DNA from: Desulfobacter vibrioformis DSM 8776
Lineage (GTDB): Bacteria; Desulfobacterota; Desulfobacteria; Desulfobacterales; Desulfobacteraceae
Length of the DNA: 64,000 nt
Assembly: GCF_000745975.1 (NCBI RefSeq)
Contig: NZ_JQKJ01000007.1
Coordinates: forward strand, 1-64,000
Reading direction: 5' to 3'
Part shown: in pieces, positions 48,501-56,040 of the stretch
Position numbering within the stretch: position 1 is the stretch's first letter
Layout of the letters: every line of letters starts with the position of its first letter
The notes under the pieces: generated by a model
Told to the model about the DNA's origin: nothing
Seen by the model: the letters and a program-made list of their open reading frames with translations, nothing else
Database searches by the model: none
Translations under genes and position numbers: made by a program

Positions 48501-49013
48501 GCCGCCGCCCCAGCTGGCTTTCAACATAACCGGATAACCAATCTCTTCTGCGATCTCAATGACTTTTTTATCATCATAAGGTAATGGACCACTTGCCGGA
48601 ACAACAGGCGCTCCGGCTTCTACAGCCACATTCCGGGCGGAAACCTTATTCCCCAGCTTTCGCATAACATCCGGTGAGGGACCTACAAATATAATACCCG
48701 CCTGGGCGCAAGCCTCAGCAAATTCGGGCTTTTCCGAGAGAAATCCGTATCCGGGGTGGATCGCATCTACATTGTTTGCCTTTGCAAGCTGGATAATCCC
48801 TTCAATATCCAGGTAGGCTTCAATAGGGCCTTTTCCTTCTCCGATCAAATAACTTTCACCGGTTTTAAACCGGTGAAGCGCAAATCGGTCCTCCTGGGAG
48901 TAAATAGCAATAGTTTCCAGTCCAAGCTCATGAGCAGCGCGTGTTACACGGATGGCTATTTCACCACGGTTGGCAATCAAGAGGCGCTTGATTTGTTTTC
49001 CCATAACATCCAT
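45546..49013 (-). CDS. pyc: Pyruvate carboxylase (single chain)
   Basis: Converts pyruvate, bicarbonate and ATP to oxaloacetate. The 1155-residue chain has biotin carboxylase (about 5-455, starting LIANRGEIAIRV, with ATP-grasp GGGGRGMR), carboxyltransferase (about 540-810, with the conserved metal-site segments) and biotin carboxyl carrier at the end (biotinyl-Lys in EAMKMQTN). In autotrophic or acetate-using sulfate reducers this feeds the TCA cycle. The ATG at 49013 has AAGGA eight bases upstream. A leader of about 130 bases and a repeat-bearing promoter precede it, and a strong terminator follows. Confidence 0.97.
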   Translation of the reverse strand: MDVMGKQIKRLLIANRGEIAIRVTRAAHELGLETIAIYSQEDRFALHRFKTGESYLIGEGKGPIEAYLDIEGIIQLAKANNVDAIHPGYGFLSEKPEFAEACAQAGIIFVGPSPDVMRKLGNKVSARNVAVEAGAPVVPASGPLPYDDKKVIEIAEEIGYPVMLKASWGGGGRGMRAVESSDELLAQVDAARKESSAAFGSDEVYIEKLVRRARHLEVQILGDSQGNIIHLFERDCSVQRRNQKVVERAPSTFLSEEKREELCNAGLAIAKTVGYESAGTVEFLMDMDSEKFYFMEVNPRIQVEHTVTEEVTGIDIVKAQLRIAQGMEIGSAESNIPSQENVTLSGHAIQCRITTEDPENNFIPDYGRITAYRTAAGFGIRLDGGTAYSGAIVTRYFDSLLSKVTAWGATPEEARLRMHRALTEFRILGVATNLQFLQNLVCHPTFINAEYTTKFIDETKDLFTFTKRRDRASRLLSFLGEVIVNGNEDVKGRPVPASYVHQPSIPKYSAQQVQPGLKQLLDSKGPQAVAQWMKEQKKLLITDKAMRDAHQSLLATRVRTFDLLNIAPAYAALLPDLFSVECWGGATFDVAMRFLKECPWERLQGLRAAMPNLLTQMLLRASNGVGYTNYPDNAIKYFVKQAAENGMDLFRIFDSLNWVENMRLAMDAVLENNKICEASICYTGDILDPNRSKYSLKYYVDMAKELEKAGAHILAIKDMAGLLKPAAAKVLVEALKDEIGLPIHLHSHDTSGIASATLLAAADAGVDAIDAAMDSMSGLTSHPNLGSIVAALKNTPRDTGLDSNSLAIISNYWEKVRQMYVGFESEFHSGTSEVYLHEMPGGQYTNLRQQARALGIEERWPEVAKVYKDVNDMFGDVVKVTPSSKVVGDMALSMITSGLTKEDVLDPEKEISFPESVVSFFKGMMGQPPGGFPVELQKKILKGEKPITVRPGQLLAPVDMDTARAEAEKLAQRKISDCELASYLMYPDVFIDYTKHRRTYGNVSVLPTLNFFYGMAREKELAVDIASGKTLIIRFMAKGKADDEGKREVFFELNGQSRIVKVPDRSKVPERAPREKANPAVLGEVGSPMPGLISAVCVSENQEVERGDVLVTIEAMKMQTNVVSDVSGIVERIVAPVGTQVDAKDLLVVIKQVND

Positions 49014-49151
49014 TTTATATGTCCTTATTTTGAATGATAATGCTCCTTGAATCTGTTTGCAGCATTGCCAAAAGATTCTTCAATTCCAAAATCAATAAAA
49101 ATTCTTTCCACAGTCCTGATTTGCACCCTACCATGAAAAAGGAAAGAAAAA

Positions 49152-49207
49152 AATTTAATAAAATAGGAAACGCTTGTCAATCTATATTTTAGGAAACGCT
49201 TATCAAT
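49152..49207 (-). promoter_or_regulatory. pyc promoter with duplicated operator
   Basis: On the minus strand TTGACA (49175-49180), 17-base spacer, TAAATT (49152-49157). TAGGAAACGCTTGTCAAT (49164-49181) covers the -35 box and TAGGAAACGCTTATCAAT (49190-49207) repeats it 26 bases upstream with one change. This is about 2.5 helical turns, suited to a regulator binding directly repeated sites; which regulator is not known. Confidence 0.6.
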
Positions 49208-49209
49208 TC

Positions 49210-49239
49210 AACGCCTGCTTTTCAGGCCGGCGTTTTTTT
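49210..49239 (+). terminator. Rightward intrinsic terminator in the pyc-metR gap
   Basis: AACGCC (49210-49215) with GGCGTT (49229-49234), or the inner pair GCCTG/CAGGC, followed by a run of seven T. No plus-strand gene lies upstream, so it would end a short leader or antisense transcript. Confidence 0.65.
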
Positions 49240-49361
49240 ATTGACCCTGCCACGTTAATCAGGTACTTCATCATAAATAAATAAAAATGATAAAAGTTTA
49301 TAAAACAATTATATATATTTATCGGTATTTTTTTTAAACGACCTTTTCCCGGGAGATATTT

Positions 49362-50237
49362 ATGATTGACCGGATTCATCTGTCCATATTAAACGAAATT
49401 GATCGGAAGGGAACCTTGACAGCGGCAGCCCACGCCCTTTGCCTGACCCAGCCGGCCCTGACCCACACCATGAAAAAACTCGAATCCTGTATCGGCACCC
49501 GGCTCTGGCAAAAAGACGGCCGGGGGCTTCGCCTGACCCGGTCAGGCCGATATTTACTGGAGGTTTCCCGTAAAATACTGCCCCAGTTTGCCCTGGCCGA
49601 GGAGATGCTTGGGCAATATGCACAGGGCAAAAGGGGCATGCTCTGTATCGGCATGGAGTGCCATCCGTGCCAGCGCTGGTTTTCAACTATTGTTGCCGAA
49701 TATCTTGCGCAGTACAAGGATGTGGAAGTTGATGTGAAACAGGCGTTTCAATTTGACGGGATACAGGCGTTACAGGATTTTGAGATCGACCTGCTCATCA
49801 CGCCGGATCCTGTAAAAACAAAAAACCTGTCCTTTACGCCGGTCTTTGGGTATGAACATGTGCTGGCTGTCTCCCGGAACCATCCCCTGGCCCAGCGCGA
49901 TTACATCCTTGCCGAAGATCTGCTGGACCAGGTGCTGATCACCTACCCCGTCCCCTTGGAACGTCTGGATATTTTCACCCGGTGCCTCATTCCGGCCCAA
50001 TGTCGTCCCCAACAGCATAAAACCATTGAAACCACCGATATCATGCTCCAGATGGTGGCTTCGGGCCGGGGGATCACCGCCCTGCCCCGCTGGCTTGTGG
50101 AAGAGAGTCAGGAACGGTTTGGATTAAAAGCCATTTCCATCGGCCGGGCCGGTATCTGGAAAGAGATCAGTGTGGGGATCCGGGACCAGGACAGTACAAC
50201 CGATTATATCCAAGGATTTATCGATCTTGCCGGATAG
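49362..50237 (+). CDS. metR: LysR-family regulator, MetR type
   Basis: A 291-residue LysR protein closest to MetR, the homocysteine-responsive activator of methionine genes. The helix-turn-helix is at 10-60 (GTLTAAAHALCLTQPALTHTMKKLESCIGTRL), and the effector domain carries ECHPCQRWF, matching the ECHxCxxWL segment of MetR, plus ITALPRWLVE, as in MetR. A GGGAG ribosome site precedes the ATG. No methionine biosynthesis gene adjoins it here, so its target is elsewhere. It is divergent from pyc and converges on nothing. Confidence 0.85.
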   Translation: MIDRIHLSILNEIDRKGTLTAAAHALCLTQPALTHTMKKLESCIGTRLWQKDGRGLRLTRSGRYLLEVSRKILPQFALAEEMLGQYAQGKRGMLCIGMECHPCQRWFSTIVAEYLAQYKDVEVDVKQAFQFDGIQALQDFEIDLLITPDPVKTKNLSFTPVFGYEHVLAVSRNHPLAQRDYILAEDLLDQVLITYPVPLERLDIFTRCLIPAQCRPQQHKTIETTDIMLQMVASGRGITALPRWLVEESQERFGLKAISIGRAGIWKEISVGIRDQDSTTDYIQGFIDLAG

Positions 50238-50306
50238 TAAAAGAATCTGATATAAAATCTGCAAAAATCTCGAATTTAAATTTACCAGGAGGCATAGAAA
50301 CCCAAG

Positions 50307-51512
50307 TTGAACACACCCAAAAAGGCCATTCTCCAGAAGGGGCAAGGCAAAACCCGGAAACTGGCCAAGCTTGAATATATTTACGAACGCGAATCCCGCT
50401 ATTTTGCCCAGGTGGCTGAAAGCGTCAAGGATCTGGCTTTAAAAGAGATCCAGGACCTTGGAGGAAACAAGGCTCGGCCTGTGTTCCGGGGTATCTGGTT
50501 TGAAGCGGATAAATCCACATTTTATAAAATCGTTTACCTTTCCCGCCTGGTGTCACGGGTGCTTGTGCCCCTGGTCGAGTTTGACTGCAAGGACAAGGAT
50601 GCATTGTACAAGGGCGCCAGAACAATCCGATGGGAAGAATTTTTAACGCCCAAAAAAACCTTTTCCATCGCGGCCAATGTGTCTGAGTCACAGATTACCC
50701 ACTCCAATTTTGCAGGATTGAGGGTCAAGGATGCCATTGCCGATTATTTCAGGGACAGAACCAACCGCAGGCCTTCGGTAGATACCGAGGCGCCATGGAT
50801 CATGATAAACGTTCATGTGCATAAAGATCGGGCCGCCATTTCCATTGACGCCGGTTCAGGGCCTTTGCACAAGCGCGGATACAGGGAAGCCAGGGTTTCT
50901 GCCCCCATGCAGGAAACCGTGGCCGCAGCCATTATCGCCCTGAGCGGATGGCAGGGAGAAGAACCCTTGCTGGATCCCATGTGCGGGTCCGGGACCCTGC
51001 TGTGCGAAGCCCTGATGCATTACAGCCGGATTCCGGCCCAGATTTTCCGTGAACAGTTTGGATTTGAGCGCCTGCCAGATTTTGATGCCCGGGAATGGGA
51101 AGCGGTGAAAGCGGCGGCAAACGAAGCCATCCGGCCATTACCCAAGGGGCTTATCCGGGGCAGCGATATTGCCGAAACTTCCGTTGACGCCACAAGAACC
51201 AACCTGATGGGGCTCCACCATGGCGGTCAGATTGACGTGGACCTGGCGGATTTCAGACAGCTCGACACGGTGGAAAACGCGGTCATTGTCACCAATCCCC
51301 CTTACGGCATCCGCATGGGCAAGGACCAGAACATGAAATTATTTTACAAAGACCTTGGCCGGTTTTTAAAGGAACAGTGCAAAAGCTGTACAGCCTATGT
51401 CTATTTCGGGGATCCGGGTTTTATCAAACATGTGCCCTTGGCACCCTCTTGGAAAAAAAACCTGGAAATCGGAGGGTTGGATGGAAAGCTTGTAAAATAC
51501 CAGTTATACTAA
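50307..51512 (+). CDS. THUMP-domain rRNA methyltransferase (RlmL/YcbY N-terminal type)
   Basis: A 401-residue AdoMet-dependent methyltransferase of COG0116, which includes RlmL that modifies 23S rRNA guanine. A THUMP-like RNA-binding part covers about 25-185. The methyltransferase part has motif I DPMCGSGT at 223-230 and NPPYG at 330-334. The RlmK-like C-terminal half of E. coli RlmL is missing, as in many bacteria. The frame starts with TTG at 50307; an in-frame stop lies 12 bases before, and AGGAGG sits 15 bases upstream, a longer spacing than usual. The target base is inferred from family only. Confidence 0.85.
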   Translation: MNTPKKAILQKGQGKTRKLAKLEYIYERESRYFAQVAESVKDLALKEIQDLGGNKARPVFRGIWFEADKSTFYKIVYLSRLVSRVLVPLVEFDCKDKDALYKGARTIRWEEFLTPKKTFSIAANVSESQITHSNFAGLRVKDAIADYFRDRTNRRPSVDTEAPWIMINVHVHKDRAAISIDAGSGPLHKRGYREARVSAPMQETVAAAIIALSGWQGEEPLLDPMCGSGTLLCEALMHYSRIPAQIFREQFGFERLPDFDAREWEAVKAAANEAIRPLPKGLIRGSDIAETSVDATRTNLMGLHHGGQIDVDLADFRQLDTVENAVIVTNPPYGIRMGKDQNMKLFYKDLGRFLKEQCKSCTAYVYFGDPGFIKHVPLAPSWKKNLEIGGLDGKLVKYQLY

Positions 51513-51634
51513 ATGAAGGACATGAAGAATATATAACGGGAAATCAATCTTCATGTCCTTCATGCGCTTCATGGTTTTAATTTGGAAGCATCTTAACTTT
51601 ATGGCATTGGGCATGGAGTGACCCGGAAAAAGAA

Positions 51635-54600
51635 ATGAAAACAGACGATACAGGCGCTGAAACCCTTTCCATAAAAATCTATCATGAGCTTATGGCCTAC
51701 AAGGTCGCGGATATCCTTCTGGTATCCAGCCCCTATGATGCCTTTATTATGGAGGAAGAGGGCCGGCTTTCAAACCGGATTATTAATCAATATAGGGGGT
51801 TGAATCTGTCCAAGCCCCCGAAACTGACCCTTGCGTCTTCGGTCACAAAAGCCTTTGAGAACCTTGAACTCAAACCTTTTAACCTGATCCTTGCCATGCC
51901 CGGGCTGGCCGGGATGGATGTCTACGACTTTGGCAGACAGGTAAAAAAGCGATATCCGCAGATCCCCTTTTACCTGCTGTTTCACAACACCTGCGATATT
52001 AATCAGTATGTGAGTGCAGACCAGGAAGCCGCCCATAAAGCGACTATTGACCGGACCTATATCTGGGGAGGAAATGCCGACCTGCTGCTGGCCATTATCA
52101 AAAATTTTGAAGATGAAAAAAACGTGGCCTTTGATACACAAAATGCAAAGGTCCGGGTTATCATAATGGTGGAGGATTCTCCCTATCATTACTCTTCTTT
52201 ACTGCCGGTCCTGTACAAACACATCGTCATCCAGACCCAGTCGGTTATGGATGATTCCATTAATGAAGAACACAGGCTTTTAAAACGGCGGGGCCGGCCC
52301 AAAATTCTGCTGGCCCACAACTATGACCAGGCCCTATACCTGTTTGAGCGCTACAGGCCCTATGTGCTCAGCATTTTAACAGATATGCGCTACGCCATTA
52401 ACGGGCAGGAAGATCCCCATGCCGGCCGCAAGCTTTTAACCCGGATTAAATCGGAAATTCCGGATCTTCCCGTTTTGATTCTGAGTACGGAGGAAGAAAA
52501 CCGGGACATTGCAGCAGCCATACCTGCCCAGTTTATCAATAAAAATTCAAACAACCTCCATGACCAGATCAAAAGCTTTTTTGTCACACATCTGGGATTC
52601 GGGGCCTTTGTGTTCCGCATGCCGGACAACAGTGAAATCGCCCGGGCTTCCAATTTAAGAGAGGTTGAAAAGCTGCTGCCGGATATCCCCGACGCATCCG
52701 TGCTCCACCATGCCAGGCACAATGATTTTTCCCGATGGCTGCTCGCCCGCAGCGAAGTCGATTTTGCCATGAGCCTGAAACCCTATACCATTGACGATTT
52801 CCCCGACGCATCAGAAATTAAGCGGTTTCTCATAGAGCGCATCCGTGCCCGGCGTAAAGACTCCCGCCAGGGGCTTGTCATTGAGTTTGACCCGGAAAAA
52901 TTTGACGCGGACACGGATTTCATGAAAATCGGAACCGGGTCCTTAGGCGGCAAGGCAAGGGGGCTTGCGTTCATGTCCCATCAACTGGGGTTAGACCCGT
53001 CTTTGGGGCAAAAGTTCCCGGATATTGATATAAGCATCCCCCAGACCTTTATCATTGCCACGGACGGATTCAAAATGTTTGTGGAAGAGAACAAGCTGTC
53101 CCGGTTTCTGGAACAGGACCAGGTCCTGGATGACACCCAGGTGGTTGAACGCTTTCTTAACGCAGAACTGCCACACCCGCTGAAAATGAATTTAAGGGCA
53201 TATATTCAAAATGTGCATTACCCCGTTGCCGTCAGATCTTCGTCCCTGTTTGAGGATGCCCATTACCAGCCCTTTGCAGGGCTTTATAAAACCTATATGC
53301 TGCCAAATGCCTGTCCAGGCATTGAAAAACGCCTTGAGCGCCTGATCACGGCCGTAAAACTGGTATATGCCTCAACTTATTTGAAAGCCCCGAGATCCTA
53401 TGCCCGGTCCACCATGCACAGAACCGAGGACGAAGAGATGGCTGTGGTACTTCAGCAGATCACCGGTACCCGGCACAAAAACTATTTTTATCCTTCTATC
53501 TCAGGGGTGGCCCAGTCCTATAATTTTTATCCCATTGCCCATCTCAAAGCGGAAGAGGGCATCTCCTATATTGCGCTGGGGCTTGGAAAAATTGTCATGG
53601 ACGGCGGAAAAACCCTTCGGTTCTGCCCCAAGTATCCCCAGTTTCTGCCCCAGTTTTCCATGATTGATGATATCCTGAAAAATTCACAGAAATATTTTTA
53701 TGCCCTGAAAATGGATGAATTCCCGACCCGTGGAAAAATTTTCGGCATTGGTGAAGATCCGTGCCTGGCCAGGCTGAATATTGCCGAGGCCAAGGACCAT
53801 CCAGCCGTCCGGATGCTGTGCTCCACCTTTAATATACAGGATAACCGTATCCGGGACCGGTTTTCCGACAAGGGATTTCCTGTGCTCACCTTTGCCAATA
53901 TTTTAAAATACAACACCTTCCCCCTGGCAGATATCCTGGCCGAAGTCACGGCCCTGGGGGCTCGCTGGATGGGCACATCCGTTGAAGTGGAATTTGCCGT
54001 GGACCTGCCAGTTCAAGGGGTCCGGTCAAGGCCGCGCTTCTCCCTGCTGCAGATCCGGCCCATGGGCCAATACAAGCAGAATTTTGGGGTAAACATTACG
54101 GAAACGGACATTAAAAACGCATTCTGCCATTCCACCCTTTCCCTTGGCAACGGAGAATACAAGGATATCCGGGATATCGTGTATGTGGATCCCCAGACCT
54201 TTGAAGCGGATAAAATGCCTTTGGTGGCAGGGGAAATTAACAAAATCAATGCCATGTTCAACCATACCGGAACAAAATATGTACTCATCGGACCGGGACG
54301 CTGGGGGTCTTCGGACCGGTGGCTGGGCATTCCCGTGGTATGGAGCGATATTTCCAACGTGGGGGTCATGGTGGAGACCACCATTGAAAGTATCAAGGCG
54401 GATTTTTCCCAGGGTTCCCATTTTTTTCAGAACATCACCTCCCTTGGCATTTCCTATATAACCGTACAGGACAAGGGTAATGATTTTATTGATTATGATT
54501 TTCTCTCCAGCCGGGAACCTGCCACTGCCACCCGGTATCTGAAACACATCCGGTTTGACAGGCCCGTAAGAATCCTGGTGGACGGAACAACGTCCCGGGC

Positions 54601-54667
54601 CGTAATAATGCAGGGCCTTGACGACTCCCAGACACAGATCATGGATGACAGTCCGGAAATAAACTGA
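51635..54667 (+). CDS. PEP/pyruvate-binding (PPDK N-terminal) protein with two receiver-like domains
   Basis: A 1010-residue cytosolic protein. Residues 25-155 and 173-315 look like degenerate response-regulator receivers (the second has EDSP at 180-183 and D250), and about 433-830 is a PEP/pyruvate-binding ATP-grasp domain (GSLGGKARGLAFM; RSSSLFEDAHYQPFAGLYKT). The mobile phosphohistidine and PEP-binding TIM-barrel domains of PEP synthase are absent. It may phosphorylate a separate chain or act as a signal protein. The REC-HDOD gene follows after 16 bases, so the pair is probably co-translated. Confidence 0.83.
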   Translation: MKTDDTGAETLSIKIYHELMAYKVADILLVSSPYDAFIMEEEGRLSNRIINQYRGLNLSKPPKLTLASSVTKAFENLELKPFNLILAMPGLAGMDVYDFGRQVKKRYPQIPFYLLFHNTCDINQYVSADQEAAHKATIDRTYIWGGNADLLLAIIKNFEDEKNVAFDTQNAKVRVIIMVEDSPYHYSSLLPVLYKHIVIQTQSVMDDSINEEHRLLKRRGRPKILLAHNYDQALYLFERYRPYVLSILTDMRYAINGQEDPHAGRKLLTRIKSEIPDLPVLILSTEEENRDIAAAIPAQFINKNSNNLHDQIKSFFVTHLGFGAFVFRMPDNSEIARASNLREVEKLLPDIPDASVLHHARHNDFSRWLLARSEVDFAMSLKPYTIDDFPDASEIKRFLIERIRARRKDSRQGLVIEFDPEKFDADTDFMKIGTGSLGGKARGLAFMSHQLGLDPSLGQKFPDIDISIPQTFIIATDGFKMFVEENKLSRFLEQDQVLDDTQVVERFLNAELPHPLKMNLRAYIQNVHYPVAVRSSSLFEDAHYQPFAGLYKTYMLPNACPGIEKRLERLITAVKLVYASTYLKAPRSYARSTMHRTEDEEMAVVLQQITGTRHKNYFYPSISGVAQSYNFYPIAHLKAEEGISYIALGLGKIVMDGGKTLRFCPKYPQFLPQFSMIDDILKNSQKYFYALKMDEFPTRGKIFGIGEDPCLARLNIAEAKDHPAVRMLCSTFNIQDNRIRDRFSDKGFPVLTFANILKYNTFPLADILAEVTALGARWMGTSVEVEFAVDLPVQGVRSRPRFSLLQIRPMGQYKQNFGVNITETDIKNAFCHSTLSLGNGEYKDIRDIVYVDPQTFEADKMPLVAGEINKINAMFNHTGTKYVLIGPGRWGSSDRWLGIPVVWSDISNVGVMVETTIESIKADFSQGSHFFQNITSLGISYITVQDKGNDFIDYDFLSSREPATATRYLKHIRFDRPVRILVDGTTSRAVIMQGLDDSQTQIMDDSPEIN

Positions 54668-54683
54668 CCATAAGGAGTGATAC

Positions 54684-56027
54684 ATGAAAATTCTCATCGT
54701 GGATGACGAAGAAATCTCCAGAAAAATTCTGCTCTTAAAAATGAAAGATATGGGCACCTGCGTGGCCGTAAACAGCGCCAAAGAGGCCCTGGCAGAACTT
54801 GAGAAGGCAAAGGCGGAAAAACACCCCTTTGATGTCATCACCCTTGATGTGTCCATGCCCGTCATGAACGGCCAGGAACTTCTTGAACATATCCGGAAAA
54901 AGGAGGTTCAGAACAAAATACCCAAAAACGACCGGGTAAAAATCCTGATGATAACCGCCCGGATGAACGTAGGCACCATCAATGCCTGCATCAAACGCGG
55001 GTGCAACGGGTACCTTACAAAACCGGTGAGCCAGGCCCAGCTGGCCCAAAGTTTTTCCCAAATGGGCTTTGAGCCTGCTACCCCGGAAAAAAACGACCAA
55101 CAAGACATGTCCCACAGTACAGGTGTGGCCGAGATTATCAAACGGTTTTATTCGGGAAAAATTATACTGCCGGTGTTCCCGAGCATTGTCAAAGAGATTG
55201 ATGCGCTGATGGCCGGCAAAGACCCCTCTGTTGATGATCTGACAAAAATTGTGGAAAAGGATCTGGTGATCTCAGGCAAGCTTATCACCATTGCCAACTC
55301 CTCACTTTACAAAGGCCTGGAGGATATCAGCAGCCTTAATGATGCGCTGGTGAGGCTCGGCCTTAAACATACCCTGGGCGTATGTTCGGCCCTTGCAACA
55401 AAAAACCTTTTTGATTCGGAAAATGAAGCCCTTAAAACCGAAATGGACAGACTATGGATTCACTCCTTTGCCGTGGCTACCCTGGCAAGACGCCTGGCCG
55501 AAGAAAAAGGGCTTGATAACCTGGAAACCATTTTTCTGGCGGGCCTGGTCCATGATATCGGCAAAATGCTTTTGATGAAGGTCTATGTGGACATGTATCC
55601 GGATGTCTGTGTCACTGATGAAAATCTGCAGCTTGCCATTCATGAAATCCACACCACCTTTGGCGGGGTTCTGCTTAAAAAAATGCACTTTTCCAAACAG
55701 ATTATAAACATTGCCGAAGTTCACCACTGGGAGCAGTTTGAAGATAATACGGACAAGGAACTGCTTGTGGTCAGCCTGGCCAATTCCCTGGCCAAGATAC
55801 TGGGGTTCAGTTTTTTTTCCAGGAAGGGTGAAGACAATCCCCCTGAGTTTGAAGAAGGTGATCTGGCCCTGGAAACCGACGATGAATTTAAGCTGGACCG
55901 TGGTAAAGTCATGGAGGAGCTGTCCGGCCTGTCTGCCTTGAAAGGTCTGGGCCTGGATCCTGAAAAAGTTTTTTCAATCATTGAGCAGATCCATCCTGTG
56001 ATTAAGAAGACCTCGCGTGCGTTCTGA
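54684..56027 (+). CDS. REC-HDOD response regulator
   Basis: A 447-residue protein with an N-terminal receiver (phospho-acceptor Asp55 in ITLDVSMPVMNG, Lys in YLTKPVS) and an HDOD domain (about 150-350, with GLVHDIGKM). It is the fused counterpart of the separate receiver and HDOD proteins at 33627-34976. The ribosome site AAGGAG precedes the ATG; it directly follows the PEP-binding protein gene. The output is unknown. Converges on the large envelope protein gene with a 13-base gap. Confidence 0.93.
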   Translation: MKILIVDDEEISRKILLLKMKDMGTCVAVNSAKEALAELEKAKAEKHPFDVITLDVSMPVMNGQELLEHIRKKEVQNKIPKNDRVKILMITARMNVGTINACIKRGCNGYLTKPVSQAQLAQSFSQMGFEPATPEKNDQQDMSHSTGVAEIIKRFYSGKIILPVFPSIVKEIDALMAGKDPSVDDLTKIVEKDLVISGKLITIANSSLYKGLEDISSLNDALVRLGLKHTLGVCSALATKNLFDSENEALKTEMDRLWIHSFAVATLARRLAEEKGLDNLETIFLAGLVHDIGKMLLMKVYVDMYPDVCVTDENLQLAIHEIHTTFGGVLLKKMHFSKQIINIAEVHHWEQFEDNTDKELLVVSLANSLAKILGFSFFSRKGEDNPPEFEEGDLALETDDEFKLDRGKVMEELSGLSALKGLGLDPEKVFSIIEQIHPVIKKTSRAF

Positions 56028-56040
56028 CGCCAGGCCCACT

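Larger units (their letters stand above)
49014..49361. other. Divergent region between pyc and the metR-like gene
   Basis: A 348-base gap holding the pyc promoter and leader (leftward), a direct-repeat operator overlapping it, a rightward intrinsic terminator at 49210-49239 and the metR upstream region, with no gene of its own. No typical MetR box (TGAANNTNNTTCA) was seen. Confidence 0.6.
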
